Shown here: positions 43,801-51,403 of the stretch, in pieces
Numbering within the stretch: the first letter of the stretch is position 1
Layout of the letters: each line of letters opens with the position of its first letter
Origin: Anaerolineae bacterium
GTDB lineage: Bacteria; Chloroflexota; Anaerolineae; Anaerolineales; Villigracilaceae
Direction: 5' to 3'
Assembly (NCBI GenBank): GCA_022013685.1
Contig: JAKLPV010000070.1
Coordinates: 1 to 64,000, forward strand
DNA: 64,000 bases
The notes under the pieces: generated by a model
The model's database searches: none
Told to the model about the DNA's origin: nothing
Seen by the model: the letters and a program-made list of their open reading frames with translations, nothing else
Program-made: the position numbers and the translations under genes

Positions 43801-43952
43801 AGATCAGATGTATTTTTAAGGGTGGGGGTTTCGCCCGGCTTGATGGCGTCCAACGGGGCAGTAACCGGTGTAATCCGCGCGCCGCAAAATTCACAGACTT
43901 CGGCTGTCGGTTGGTTGGGCTTGGAACACATTGGACACTTGACTTCGGCCAT
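40875..43952 (-). CDS. Zinc-ribbon, PDWL-repeat membrane protein
   Basis: A 1025-residue protein. It starts with a zinc ribbon (VKCPMCSKPNQPTAEVCEFC). A long acidic region follows with about 18 copies of a PDWLxxL/PxWLxxL motif; ten of these form near-perfect units of about 21-25 residues (DDAPDWLASLSADTPAPAT). After a helix near residue 750 (LLRWVVAAVLLVSVFVPSLL) comes an extracytoplasmic domain (LIVMDYQPALAGEMETAL...) and a last helix before RRKEQEEV. No function is known. Its start overlaps the stop of the preceding membrane-protein gene. Confidence 0.75.
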   Translation of the reverse strand: MAEVKCPMCSKPNQPTAEVCEFCGARITPVTAPLDAIKPGETPTLKNTSDLERTLPGWLRDVRKASQEQDASSADSEQDAEDQEAFDMDIPGFLESEPEPVAALKPEAPLDFLAGLAASADEDEEAPDWLKNLRADQDENLPAAPATTDSSLQDLMSAIDPRSQPQQEQPVSDALGFGEQKFDFSDDSQDDSAFSFGEIESPDWLSALKNQQEGAPTQPVDSIGNAESPPGIEGDLPAWLNDLAGSDSARTASPKPASPINQVESTLSADDTPDWLASLSADTPAPATEADDAPDWLASLSYDSAAPATTPASEADDAPDWLASLSADTPAPATKADDAPDWLASLSADTAAPATTPASEADDAPDWLASLSADTTTPATTPAPGTDDTPDWLASLSADTPAPATEADDAPDWLASLSTDTPAPVTTPASETDDDPDWLASLSADVPATATPPAAEEGDTLDWMASLSAGNAPVLETPPAAEADDTPDWLASMSAETPATEEALPDADMPDWLSQTAGGTGQEQPVDAKKSKAFQTGSLDEIHVEETPGWLASVAPSGPGTSFEMAGQAEAGSESALESPEAQTADSEALEFTGGQPFQMSEGEENFDAILSMDVPDWLAGFTPGELEPAARREQAQSESSGDEEDLAPASLPSWVQALRPMESVVSQDELGEDDQTVEQDGPLAGFRAILPSQLGLLIGRKPVAHSIKLQTDQFQQTQAILLDALIKAEGTPRSLPKRHKAVSDRLLRWVVAAVLLVSVFVPSLLGTQIIPIPTQATSDLGDFIDTIYSLDNSSPVLIVMDYQPALAGEMETALSPVLNDLMIFGKPISFVSTLPTGPLMVSRMMDRMQAEPFRHTYRDGEQFVDLGFLPGDAAGIRTFANYPRETVGTSGFGVNAWDTPVLSGVQLLNDFSAVIVVTDNPDTGRIWVEQAGPVLQGQPMLMVISAQAEPMLIPYYDSGQVRGLLTGLSGGAVYESIRQQPGNAHLYWDSYGFGLIAMQLLILAGGAWSLVVGIISRRKEQEEV
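42450..43145. repeat. Tandem coding repeats of the PDWL protein
   Basis: About ten DNA units of roughly 63-75 bases, encoding DDAPDWLASLSADTPAPAT-like stretches in the minus-strand gene, lie head to tail. Adjacent units are often nearly identical at DNA level, which implies recent expansion and probable length variation between strains. Confidence 0.85.
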
Positions 43953-44584
43953 TATTTGCCTCCGTATGGCCGGTCAGCGCCGAACAAAATGCGAAGCCCG
44001 GTAGTCAGTGTGCCCAGGGCAATGCCAATCAGCAGGCCGCGCGCGCCGCCCACGGCAAGTACCTGTGAAATGATCTGCGAAACCATCGGCAGGATTTCAT
44101 CCCCAATACTTGGAATGCCCAATAGTAAAGGTAGAGAAATCGTACCAGAGAGGACAAATAGGGCTGTCAGGATAAAGATTATCGACTTGAAATCCGTACG
44201 TTCGCGCAGCAGGCGGATACTGGCATAGACAAGGGTAATGGCAAGCAGGGCCATCAGGCTAACTTCCACCGGTATCATAATGGCATTCATGGCAAACGCA
44301 GTAGCGTTATCAAACCCTAAAACGCCGAGAATCAAGATGCTCAACAATGAAACAAGCGTCACCAGACTGTAAATATAGCCCTTGCTACGCGCGCGCACAC
44401 GAACAAAATGGACGCTAAACAGGTTGCCCATGCCAATCAGTAAGGCTATCCCGGCCAGGATAATGGCCCATTCCATCAATAATCTTTGGAAAGGCGCAAC
44501 CTGCGGCACAAAATAACCAAGCAGGACGAGCGCCCCAACGCTGATGGCGATAATAGCATAGAAAGCGGATGAAATTCGTTTCAC
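43952..44584 (-). CDS. Six-helix membrane protein
   Basis: A 210-residue hydrophobic protein with six probable helices (AFYAIIAISVGALVLLGYFV, LLMEWAIILAGIALLIGMG, YIYSLVTLVSLLSILILGVL and three more), ending in GADRPYGGK. No recognised family. It overlaps the upstream DUF6754 gene by four bases (ATGA), and its stop shares one base with the next start (TAATG), so translation through this part of the operon is tightly coupled. Confidence 0.72.
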   Translation of the reverse strand: MKRISSAFYAIIAISVGALVLLGYFVPQVAPFQRLLMEWAIILAGIALLIGMGNLFSVHFVRVRARSKGYIYSLVTLVSLLSILILGVLGFDNATAFAMNAIMIPVEVSLMALLAITLVYASIRLLRERTDFKSIIFILTALFVLSGTISLPLLLGIPSIGDEILPMVSQIISQVLAVGGARGLLIGIALGTLTTGLRILFGADRPYGGK

Positions 44585-45327
44585 AGCGCTCCAAGCAATT
44601 TCAGGATAATGCCAGCAAAAATAACGATGATAATGATCCAGCGCAAAATATCCTGGATAACCAGGCTGGCGGTATGAAAATTGCTTCCCTGGTTATATGC
44701 ACCTGCGGCGAATAACTCTTCTCCGATCAACGAGCCGGGAGTGGCCGCATAAAGGGCAGCTTGGGCAGGAAGATTATCGCTGGCTGCAATGACCGCCGCC
44801 CCCTCGCGCTCAGAGGCCTCTGTAAGCAAGGCAATTTCGACGCCGTAGTTGCCAATCAAAACATTGGTGGACACATCGTCGTCATGGATGTAAGGCATGG
44901 CCCCGGCAGCGTAGGAGAAAGGGGTCATACCGGTCATTCGTCCCTGGGTAAAGTCAAAGGGTTTTTCGCGTTGAATACTTTCTTGGGCGGTGCGCAGTGT
45001 CTCTTGGGCGAGCAAATTAATCACAGCGTCGCCAGATGTGGCAAACGGTGGCCGGTCGCTGGTGGAAGTGATTTCAGCCAAGCGTCGCAACATTGCCAAC
45101 CCGGCCAATGCGGCTGCGCCAAAAGGGGTTAATAAACTGCCGCGTCCGAGCGAAACATGCAGGCGTGAACCGTCTTCCACAACCATACTGACGGAGCGGC
45201 GGATAAACTTGAAAGCATTAATTTCTCGAAAAACAAAATTGGAACGACGCGCAAGAAAAGCAAAAACAACCATCATCAATGCGGAAATTATGACTATCAG
45301 CAGGGCGATCACGTTGGTCGGGTTCAC
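44581..45327 (-). CDS. DUF6754-like membrane protein
   Basis: A 248-residue protein with helices at both ends (VIALLIVIISALMMVVFAFLA and ILRWIIIIVIFAGIILKLLG) and a soluble middle: VVEDGSRLHVSLGRGSLLTP, then GNYGVEIALLTEASEREGAA. This layout fits DUF6754, of unknown function. Residues PFDFTQGR near the middle are encoded by a dispersed palindromic repeat (44942-44961) inserted in frame. Overlaps both neighbours by four bases (ATGA). Confidence 0.7.
   Translation of the reverse strand: MNPTNVIALLIVIISALMMVVFAFLARRSNFVFREINAFKFIRRSVSMVVEDGSRLHVSLGRGSLLTPFGAAALAGLAMLRRLAEITSTSDRPPFATSGDAVINLLAQETLRTAQESIQREKPFDFTQGRMTGMTPFSYAAGAMPYIHDDDVSTNVLIGNYGVEIALLTEASEREGAAVIAASDNLPAQAALYAATPGSLIGEELFAAGAYNQGSNFHTASLVIQDILRWIIIIVIFAGIILKLLGAL
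44942..44961. repeat. REP-like repeat inside the DUF6754-like gene
   Basis: CCCTGGGTAAAGTCAAAGGG reads as PFDFTQG in the gene. It is a diverged copy of the CCCTTCGAC...CAGGG family, kept in frame. Confidence 0.5.
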
Positions 45328-45563
45328 GATTGTTCTCTCAAGAAGGTTATGAATGCGCGGGTCTCAGTGTCATCTTCAAGGATATGGGCCAGGGCGTTGG
45401 CCTGGTCTGAGTCGCCAAATAGCGGAGAAGCTAGATGCACGAACTGGGCGCCGAGCAAATTTAGCGGGCCAGCCACATCAAGTGTCCAGGCAACCCAGAG
45501 ACTCAGGTTCTTTTGCTGTAGAGAATCGAGCCAAGCGGGCCAGAAAGAACGGGGTAAATCCAT
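45324..45563 (-). CDS. Small protein at head of the operon
   Basis: A 79-residue protein, MDLPRSFWPAWLDSLQQKNL onward, with a mixed hydrophobic middle (LWVAWTLDVAGPLNLLGAQF) and acidic end. Unknown family. Start at the internal ATG 45563: TATACT with TG one base before it (extended -10, 45571-45576 minus) ends seven bases upstream, so the operon's message seems to begin at or near this codon. The ORF-track start would lie in front of the promoter. It overlaps the next gene by ATGA. Confidence 0.65.
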   Translation of the reverse strand: MDLPRSFWPAWLDSLQQKNLSLWVAWTLDVAGPLNLLGAQFVHLASPLFGDSDQANALAHILEDDTETRAFITFLREQS

Positions 45564-45604
45564 GATAAAAAGTATAGCATAAAACATAGAACAAGCGTTA
45601 GATT

Positions 45605-46744
45605 TTATTGTGTCGCAAGTTCCAAATTCAATTGTTTACCAATAATTCGAGCAATTTCATTCGAAGCCTCGGGCCGGGCGGCGCGAGCACAGGCCTCGAC
45701 CACTTTCTGGCGCTCTTCGGGATATTCGTACCAGCGACGCAAGGTAGCCACAACCCGTTGCGGGGTTGGCGCCCAGACACCCGTGTTGGTCTGGCGGACG
45801 AAAGTGACGTTGCCGTCTTCCTGGCCGGGCAGGCGGGCGTACAAGATGAGCGGCAGATGGGCAGCCAGCGACTCAGCAATCGTACCCGGCCCAGCTTTGG
45901 TAACAAGCACATCGGCGGCGCGCATGAAATCGGGCAGGTTGCGGGTAAATCCATGGATAAAGGCCGGGATGGACCAATTGATCTGCTGAAGACTGTTCTT
46001 CAAACGTTCATTGCGCCCGGCAACGACCACAAGGTTGAGGTCTAGGCCAGATTCGCCGATGGCGCGGGCGGTCTGGGCCAATGGCCCCATACCATCGCCG
46101 CCGCCAACGGCGACAACCGTGAATTTATCTTCAGGCCAGCCAAGCGCCTTACGCAAAGCTACCTTGTCTCCAACCGGGGCGCAATATTTGGCTGCGATGG
46201 GCTGGCCGACCACAACCACTTTTTCAGGCGGCATCGAATATTCAATGGCTCGACTGCGTGCAATTTCGGTAGGCACACAAATCACATCGGCGCGCTGGTC
46301 GAACCACAAGGCATGGGTTGTGACCATATCCGTGACAACCGTAATAAACGGAGGTCGATTAATATTGCCCAGGGCTTTCAAGATGAAGGAATTGCCGAAA
46401 GGGTGAACCGTGACCACCAGGTTGCAGGGGTGCTGGTTGATAATCTGGCGCGCATAACGTGCGGCCACAGGCCAGAAGGTGGCGGTAATGGCGCGAGCGC
46501 GGGCGCGGCCATCGGTAATGCGGAAACTGGCTCCCCACAAATCCGGTGCCTTGACCATATACGGATACCAGTCCGGCATGCGGTTGAGCGGGCGCGGCGC
46601 ATAATCTTTGAAAATATCCACCATCTCCGTGGTGACCGAATCGCCATATTGCAAATGAACAGCCTCGATTATTGCCTCAGCGGCCGAGCGGTGGCCCCCG
46701 CCAGTGTCTGAAAACAGGAAAAGTATATGGGGCTTTTTATCCAT
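45605..46744 (-). CDS. MGDG-synthase-like glycosyltransferase
   Basis: A 379-residue GT-B glycosyltransferase of the GT28/MurG group. The N-terminal LFLFSDTGGGHRSAAEAI is the acceptor-side motif of diacylglycerol glycosyltransferases, VTVHPFGNSF and VTDMVTTHALWF fit the MGDG_synth domain, and TKAGPGTIAESLAAHLPLIL is the UDP-sugar binding site. It probably makes membrane glycolipids. Start at MDKKPHILFL; the 64 codons before it in the track overlap the DUF951 gene, which ends seven bases upstream. Confidence 0.9.
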   Translation of the reverse strand: MDKKPHILFLFSDTGGGHRSAAEAIIEAVHLQYGDSVTTEMVDIFKDYAPRPLNRMPDWYPYMVKAPDLWGASFRITDGRARARAITATFWPVAARYARQIINQHPCNLVVTVHPFGNSFILKALGNINRPPFITVVTDMVTTHALWFDQRADVICVPTEIARSRAIEYSMPPEKVVVVGQPIAAKYCAPVGDKVALRKALGWPEDKFTVVAVGGGDGMGPLAQTARAIGESGLDLNLVVVAGRNERLKNSLQQINWSIPAFIHGFTRNLPDFMRAADVLVTKAGPGTIAESLAAHLPLILYARLPGQEDGNVTFVRQTNTGVWAPTPQRVVATLRRWYEYPEERQKVVEACARAARPEASNEIARIIGKQLNLELATQ

Positions 46745-46751
46745 TGGGGTC

Positions 46752-46964
46752 TCAAATCTCAGGGCTATCAGAAGGTGAAGGAGCAAAAATGACGGTCTTG
46801 ATCCGCCGGGCAAGTTCGCGCCGGGTGAGCAAAACTCGATGATGACAGGTGTTGCACTCCAGGCCGATATCTGCGCCCAGGCGGGTAACTGTCCACTCGT
46901 AGCCGCCACAGGGATGCGGTTTTCGTAATTTGACAACTGTATTGAGTTGCAAATCGGTTAACAT
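46752..46964 (-). CDS. DUF951 protein
   Basis: A 70-residue small protein: VVKLRKPHPCGGYEWTVTRL, then GADIGLECNTCHHRVLLTRREL. The Cys at CGG and the CNTC pair probably form a small metal or OB-like fold, as in DUF951, usually a helper of unknown role encoded beside parB or ychF in Firmicutes. Here it precedes a glycosyltransferase gene. A TATAAT on the minus strand lies ~22 bases before the start. Confidence 0.88.
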   Translation of the reverse strand: MLTDLQLNTVVKLRKPHPCGGYEWTVTRLGADIGLECNTCHHRVLLTRRELARRIKTVIFAPSPSDSPEI

Positions 46965-47055
46965 TTTATATTTCTCTCTGGCAAGGATTATACCGTAACG
47001 AGTGGATATGATAAACTATGCCGTTGTTTGAACATTTTCCGCGGAGGCAGATCTT

Positions 47056-47607
47056 ATGACCCAACAAGAGTTTTATAGCGTCGAAATTGCCGGCCTGAAG
47101 CGCAACTTGCGCCTGTTTGAGGTTGCGCCCGGCCTGCGCATCGCCATCCTGAATATATTGGGCGATACCGAACTTACCCAGGCGGCGGCAAAAGCTTTGG
47201 CCGAGAAATTGGAAATGGTCGATTATGATGTATTGGTAACCGCCGAAGCAAAATCGATCCCGTTGGCTTACGCACTCTCTGTCGAAACCGGCAAGCCTTA
47301 TGTTGTCTTGCGCAAAGCCTATAAATCTTATATGGGTGAAGCCCTGCAAGCCGAAACGCTTTCGATTACCACCGGCAAGCCACAAACCTTGATCTTGGAT
47401 GAAAAAGACAGCAGCCTCATCCATGAGAAACGAGTCGTGGTTGTGGATGATGTCATCAGCACTGGCTCGACCTTGCAAGGCATCCGCATGATCATCGAAA
47501 AAGCCGGAGGGAATGTGGCTGCTGAGACGGCGATCATGACTGAGGGCGAGAAATCAAAGTGGATGGAGATTATTGCGCTAGGGCACCTGCCAATGTTTAC
47601 CAAGTGA
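47056..47607 (+). CDS. Purine-type phosphoribosyltransferase
   Basis: A 183-residue type I phosphoribosyltransferase. The PRPP-binding motif is VVVVDDVISTGSTL (about residues 128-141), and VTAEAKSIPLAYALS with KPYVVLRKAYK matches the adenine/xanthine phosphoribosyltransferase group. It salvages a purine base with PRPP. The exact base is not certain. Divergent from DUF951; the ~190 bases after it up to tRNA-Arg look empty. Confidence 0.88.
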   Translation: MTQQEFYSVEIAGLKRNLRLFEVAPGLRIAILNILGDTELTQAAAKALAEKLEMVDYDVLVTAEAKSIPLAYALSVETGKPYVVLRKAYKSYMGEALQAETLSITTGKPQTLILDEKDSSLIHEKRVVVVDDVISTGSTLQGIRMIIEKAGGNVAAETAIMTEGEKSKWMEIIALGHLPMFTK

Positions 47608-47756
47608 TCAATCGATCGGTGCTTTGCCTGGCAATACGGGCCAAAAATCTGAAGGTGTTTGTTGAGCATAAAAACGATACCGTTTTTGAACAGCAGGAGA
47701 TACCTGCAAGAATGATTTAGTTGCCCGCAAAGTTTTCTAACACTAAAAATCCCACC

Positions 47757-47785
47757 TTGACCGGGAAGCCTCTTTGATGTAAAAT
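47757..47785 (+). promoter_or_regulatory. Promoter of tRNA-Arg
   Basis: TTGACC (47757-47762) and TAAAAT (47780-47785) with 17 bases between; the tRNA begins 15 bases downstream. Confidence 0.85.
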
Positions 47786-47799
47786 CTCACCTCGCAAAT

Positions 47800-47873
47800 G
47801 CCCTTGTAGCTCAGTGGATTAGAGCGCTTGCTTGCGGAGCAATAGGTCGCGTGTTCGAGTCGCGCCAAGGGCA
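47800..47873 (+). tRNA. tRNA-Arg (GCG)
   Basis: A 74-base cloverleaf: acceptor GCCCTTG/CAAGGGC, D arm GCTC/GAGC, anticodon arm CTTGC-TTGCGGA-GCAAT giving anticodon GCG (reads CGC), T arm GCGTG/CGCGC with TTCGAGT. The top pair of the anticodon stem (C27-U43) is mismatched. A GCG rather than ACG arginine anticodon means no inosine is needed for CGC. Confidence 0.93.
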
Positions 47874-47878
47874 CTCAC

Positions 47879-47912
47879 AGTGGTAACGGTACAACACCGT
47901 TATCACTTTTTG
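47879..47912 (+). terminator. Terminator of tRNA-Arg
   Basis: AGTGGTAACGGT pairs with ACCGTTATCACT (one G-U), followed by TTTTTG. Confidence 0.92.
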
Positions 47913-47952
47913 TTTTCCTGCTTTAGGCGGTAAAATGTCTCCCGGAGGTACC

Positions 47953-48753
47953 ATGCAAAAACGACAGATTCTTCTCACCAACGACGACGGAATCCGCTCA
48001 CCCGGCCTGTGGGCCGCCGCCGAAGCGCTTTCGGCCCTAGGCTATGTTACTGTGGCTGCGCCGCGCGAACAATCTTCGGGCACGGGGCGCTCCCTGCCGA
48101 TCTCATCTGACGGCATCATCGAAAAAGAGATCCTGACCATCAATGGTCAGGAATGGCCCGTCTATGCGGTCGGCGGCACACCTGCCCAGGCCGTTTTACA
48201 CGGTATTCTTGAGATCATGCCGGCCAAACCCGACCTGGTTGTTTCGGGCATCAACTACGGCGAAAATGTCGCCACCGGCATTACGGTCTCTGGTACGGTT
48301 GGCGCGGCGATGGAGGCGGCTTCACACTTTATCCCGGCCCTGGCTGTTTCACTCGAAACTGGAAAAGAAAACCACCTGTCCTATTCACAGGACGTGGATT
48401 TTTCTGCCGCCGCGCATTTTACCGCGCAGGTGGCTGCCCGCTTGCTGGAACACGGTCTGCCGCCCGGCGCGGACCTGCTCAAGCTGGATGTGCCCTCCGA
48501 CGCAACGACCGCCACGCCCCTGGTCTGGACGCGCCTTTCACGCCAGCGTTACTTTCATCCCACCAAGCCCGAACGCAGCGACTGGAGCCAGCGCGGATAC
48601 GTTGGCTACGAAGTGCGCTTTGACATCTCCGGGGAACCGCATGACACTGACGCCTATATCATGCTTGGCAAGCGCCAAGTCTCGCTGACCCCGCTCAGCC
48701 TCGATTTCACTGCCCGCGTCCCGCCGGAAGCACTCGCAAAATTCCTGTCTTGA
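47953..48753 (+). CDS. surE: 5'/3'-nucleotidase SurE
   Basis: A 266-residue SurE phosphatase, acting on nucleoside monophosphates and perhaps polyphosphate. ILLTNDDGIRSPG carries the two metal-binding aspartates, APREQSSGTGRS the phosphate loop, and VSGINYGENVATGITVSGTVG the remaining metal ligand region. Start at ATG 47953 after GGAGG; the six earlier codons include the ribosome site. Single gene between tRNA-Arg and a terminator. Confidence 0.95.
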   Translation: MQKRQILLTNDDGIRSPGLWAAAEALSALGYVTVAAPREQSSGTGRSLPISSDGIIEKEILTINGQEWPVYAVGGTPAQAVLHGILEIMPAKPDLVVSGINYGENVATGITVSGTVGAAMEAASHFIPALAVSLETGKENHLSYSQDVDFSAAAHFTAQVAARLLEHGLPPGADLLKLDVPSDATTATPLVWTRLSRQRYFHPTKPERSDWSQRGYVGYEVRFDISGEPHDTDAYIMLGKRQVSLTPLSLDFTARVPPEALAKFLS

Positions 48754-48764
48754 AAAATAAAAAA

Positions 48765-48790
48765 TCCGCAGATTTTTCAAAATCTGTGGA
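48765..48790. terminator. Bidirectional terminator between surE and mutS2
   Basis: TCCGCAGATTTT and AAAATCTGTGGA are complementary (one G-U) with T-rich flanks on both strands, between convergent genes. A lone DnaA-box-like TGTGGATAA at its right edge is probably coincidental. Confidence 0.8.
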
Positions 48791-48797
48791 TAAAGTT

Positions 48798-51287
48798 TTA
48801 ATCCTTGACCATCTTCGCCACCGTCACCCCGTCGCCGCCTTCGGTTTCGAGACCGATCTCGAAGGTTGCCACCTGGGGATGATTTTTGAGCGCGGCGCGC
48901 ACTTCCTGGCGTAGTTTGCCCGTCCCCTTGCCGTGGATGATGCGCACAAACGGCATTCCCGCCAGGTAGGCCTTGTCGAGATAATCCTCCAGCCGCGAGA
49001 CGGCATCTTCGACCATCATCCCGCGCAGGTCGAGCTCCATGCCGGGGCTGGGAGCGACCGAGGACGAAGAACGGTTGACCGAAGCGCCTGTTTCGACACT
49101 TTTTCGACGTTTATCGGTCTTTGGTCCTTGGTCTATGGTCTCGGACAAATCATCATCTGTTTTGCGTTGGATGTCACCCAGCTTCGCCCTGATCCGTAAA
49201 CTGCCGATCTGGACCTCGGCCTCGTTCTCGCTGAGGGTGGTGATGATGCCCTGCGAGCCGAGTGTGCGTAAAGTCACTTTTTCTCCCAATTTGAGCGGGT
49301 AAAAGACATCTGGCGTTTTTTTCTTTTCCTTTGTTTTTCTCTCAACCGGGGCGCTTATCTTTTCTTCGGCAACTTCCAATTTTTCTTCGAGTATTGCCAG
49401 CGCTTCGACGGGTTGCTTAACCTTATTCATCTGCCGTTTAAGTGATTCGAGATTGCGCTTCAAGATCTCCACTTCCAGTTCGCCTTCGGCGCGCGCGCGC
49501 GCCAGTACCTCGCGGCGCTCATCTTCGATCTTTTCCAGTCTTTCGTCCAACTCGCGGCGCAATTTATGGGCCTCGGCCCGCGCTTTTTCGGCTTTCTGGC
49601 GTTCCTTGTGTGACAAGTTGCGCTGGCGTTTGATGTCGTCGAGCATGTTGTCGGCGCGCAGCGCTTCGGGGTTGACCTCGCTCCTCGCAACAGCCAGAAT
49701 GGATTCGGGTAGCCCGAGTCGCTGGGCAATCGCTATCGCGTTCGAGCGCCCCGGTATCCCGATCGTCAGTTGGTAGGTCGGGCGCAGCGTCCGCAGGTCA
49801 AATTCTACGCTGGCGTTGACGATGCCCGGTGCGCTGTGGGCGTAGGCTTTCAGTTCAGGGTGATGGGTGGTGACCAGGGTGGTGATGCCGCGCTCCATCA
49901 GGTGGGCCAGGATGGCCCGCGCCAGGGCCGCGCCCTCTTGCGGGTCGGTGCCTGCGCCGAGTTCATCCAGGATGACCAGCGAGTCTTCGTCGGCGGCCTC
50001 CAGAATACGGATGATGTTGGTGACATGACCGGAAAAAGTGCTCAACGACTGCTCGATGGATTGCTCGTCGCCAATATCAGCCAGCACGGCCTTGAACATA
50101 CTCAGCGACGATCCGCTCTGAGCCGGGATGTGCAGCCCGCTTTGGGCCATCAGAATCAGCAAACCGACCGTTTTGAGCGCAACCGTCTTGCCGCCGGTGT
50201 TCGGCCCGGTGATGATCACGGCGCGTGTTTGATGCGGCATGGTGAAATCGGTCGCCACCACCGTTTTGGGATCCAGCAAGGGGTGACGGGCGTGGACCAG
50301 GTTGATGGTCGGGTAATACTCGTTGTCAGGTTGCGATGTGTCAGGCTTGCCCTGAGTAGTATCGAAGGGTGCCGGGTTTTTCGTTGAGCGTTTAATGTTT
50401 AACTTTTCAACGAATATTGGTTCAGCGGCGTGAATCTCGTCGGCGTATTTGGCGCGGGCGAAGGAAAAATCAAGCAGGGCCAGCGCTTCGACTCCCCAGA
50501 TGAGCGACTCGGCATGTTCGGCAATTTGCAGGCACAATGCCGCCAGCACACGCCGGATTTCATCACGCTCGGCCAGTTGCAGCTCGCGCCATTTGTTATT
50601 GAGTTCCACCACGGCCAGCGGTTCGACAAAAATCGTCGCGCCCGAGGATGATTGGTCATGAACGATCGATTTGATGCGTCCTTTGAATTCGGAGCGCAGC
50701 GGGATGACATAGCGCCCGTCGCGCTGGGTGATGAGCGCGTCTTGCAGCATTGAAACAGTAGACGGGTCGCTGATATATTTTTGCAGGCGGCTCATCAGCC
50801 GGTCGTGCGCCACACGGATCTCGCCGCGCAGCGAGGCCAGCTTGGGTGATGCCCCGTCGAGCACATCTCCCCGGTCTGAGACGGTGCGCGAAATTGCATC
50901 CACCAGCCCGGAGGGCGTTGGCAGGGCCGTCGAAATATCTGCCAAACGCGGAAAGTCGGCGGCGCGTTTTTCGAGTTGTTTCTTGAGTTCACGCGCAGAA
51001 ATCAGGGTTGTTTTGATGTCGAGAATGTCGATCGGTTCCAGGACCCCGCCGCGCAGGGCCAGTTGCACCTTGGGACGGATGTCGTGCGCCCCGCCGATGG
51101 TAGCGTCGCTGGTAACGAGCAGGGTGCGCGCTTCACTCACCTCCTGCTGCCGCTGGCGGATTTCGAGCAGACTGGTGGATGGTTGCAGGCCGAGGGCCAG
51201 TTCTTTCGAGGCCGAAAAGCCGCATTGCGCGGCCAGACGTTCGAGGACTTTCGGATATTCAAGGACGTGCAGGGTTTTTGGATCCAT
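48798..51287 (-). CDS. mutS2: Endonuclease/ATPase MutS2
   Basis: An 829-residue MutS2, which suppresses recombination and rescues ribosomes in other bacteria. It starts MDPKTLHVLEYPKVLERLA, has the ATPase P-loop TGPNTGGKTVALKTVGLL, the signature DELGAGTDPQEGAALA, a long coiled coil (ERQKAEKARAEAHKLRREL), a KOW-like stretch (KLGEKVTLRTLGSQGII) and a C-terminal Smr nuclease domain with LDLRGMMVEDA and VRIIHGKGTGKLR. A stretch PFDTTQGK before the ATPase domain comes from a dispersed repeat inserted in frame. Start at 51287 matches the family; the ORF track adds 75 spurious residues. Confidence 0.95.
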   Translation of the reverse strand: MDPKTLHVLEYPKVLERLAAQCGFSASKELALGLQPSTSLLEIRQRQQEVSEARTLLVTSDATIGGAHDIRPKVQLALRGGVLEPIDILDIKTTLISARELKKQLEKRAADFPRLADISTALPTPSGLVDAISRTVSDRGDVLDGASPKLASLRGEIRVAHDRLMSRLQKYISDPSTVSMLQDALITQRDGRYVIPLRSEFKGRIKSIVHDQSSSGATIFVEPLAVVELNNKWRELQLAERDEIRRVLAALCLQIAEHAESLIWGVEALALLDFSFARAKYADEIHAAEPIFVEKLNIKRSTKNPAPFDTTQGKPDTSQPDNEYYPTINLVHARHPLLDPKTVVATDFTMPHQTRAVIITGPNTGGKTVALKTVGLLILMAQSGLHIPAQSGSSLSMFKAVLADIGDEQSIEQSLSTFSGHVTNIIRILEAADEDSLVILDELGAGTDPQEGAALARAILAHLMERGITTLVTTHHPELKAYAHSAPGIVNASVEFDLRTLRPTYQLTIGIPGRSNAIAIAQRLGLPESILAVARSEVNPEALRADNMLDDIKRQRNLSHKERQKAEKARAEAHKLRRELDERLEKIEDERREVLARARAEGELEVEILKRNLESLKRQMNKVKQPVEALAILEEKLEVAEEKISAPVERKTKEKKKTPDVFYPLKLGEKVTLRTLGSQGIITTLSENEAEVQIGSLRIRAKLGDIQRKTDDDLSETIDQGPKTDKRRKSVETGASVNRSSSSVAPSPGMELDLRGMMVEDAVSRLEDYLDKAYLAGMPFVRIIHGKGTGKLRQEVRAALKNHPQVATFEIGLETEGGDGVTVAKMVKD
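50350..50369. repeat. REP-like repeat inserted in mutS2
   Basis: CCCTGAGTAGTATCGAAGGG is a copy of the dispersed CCTTCGAC...CAGGG family. It reads PFDTTQG in frame, in a linker between the core and ATPase domains where an insert is tolerated. Confidence 0.65.
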
Positions 51288-51403
51288 CTTAATCGCTTGG
51301 TTGAAGAAAAAGAATACGGAGGCCTCTATTTTACCCTTTGGCGAGCCAATCAGACAGTATAATAAGAAACTATAAAAACAGCGCGGAAGGTACAGAAAAC
51401 AAA

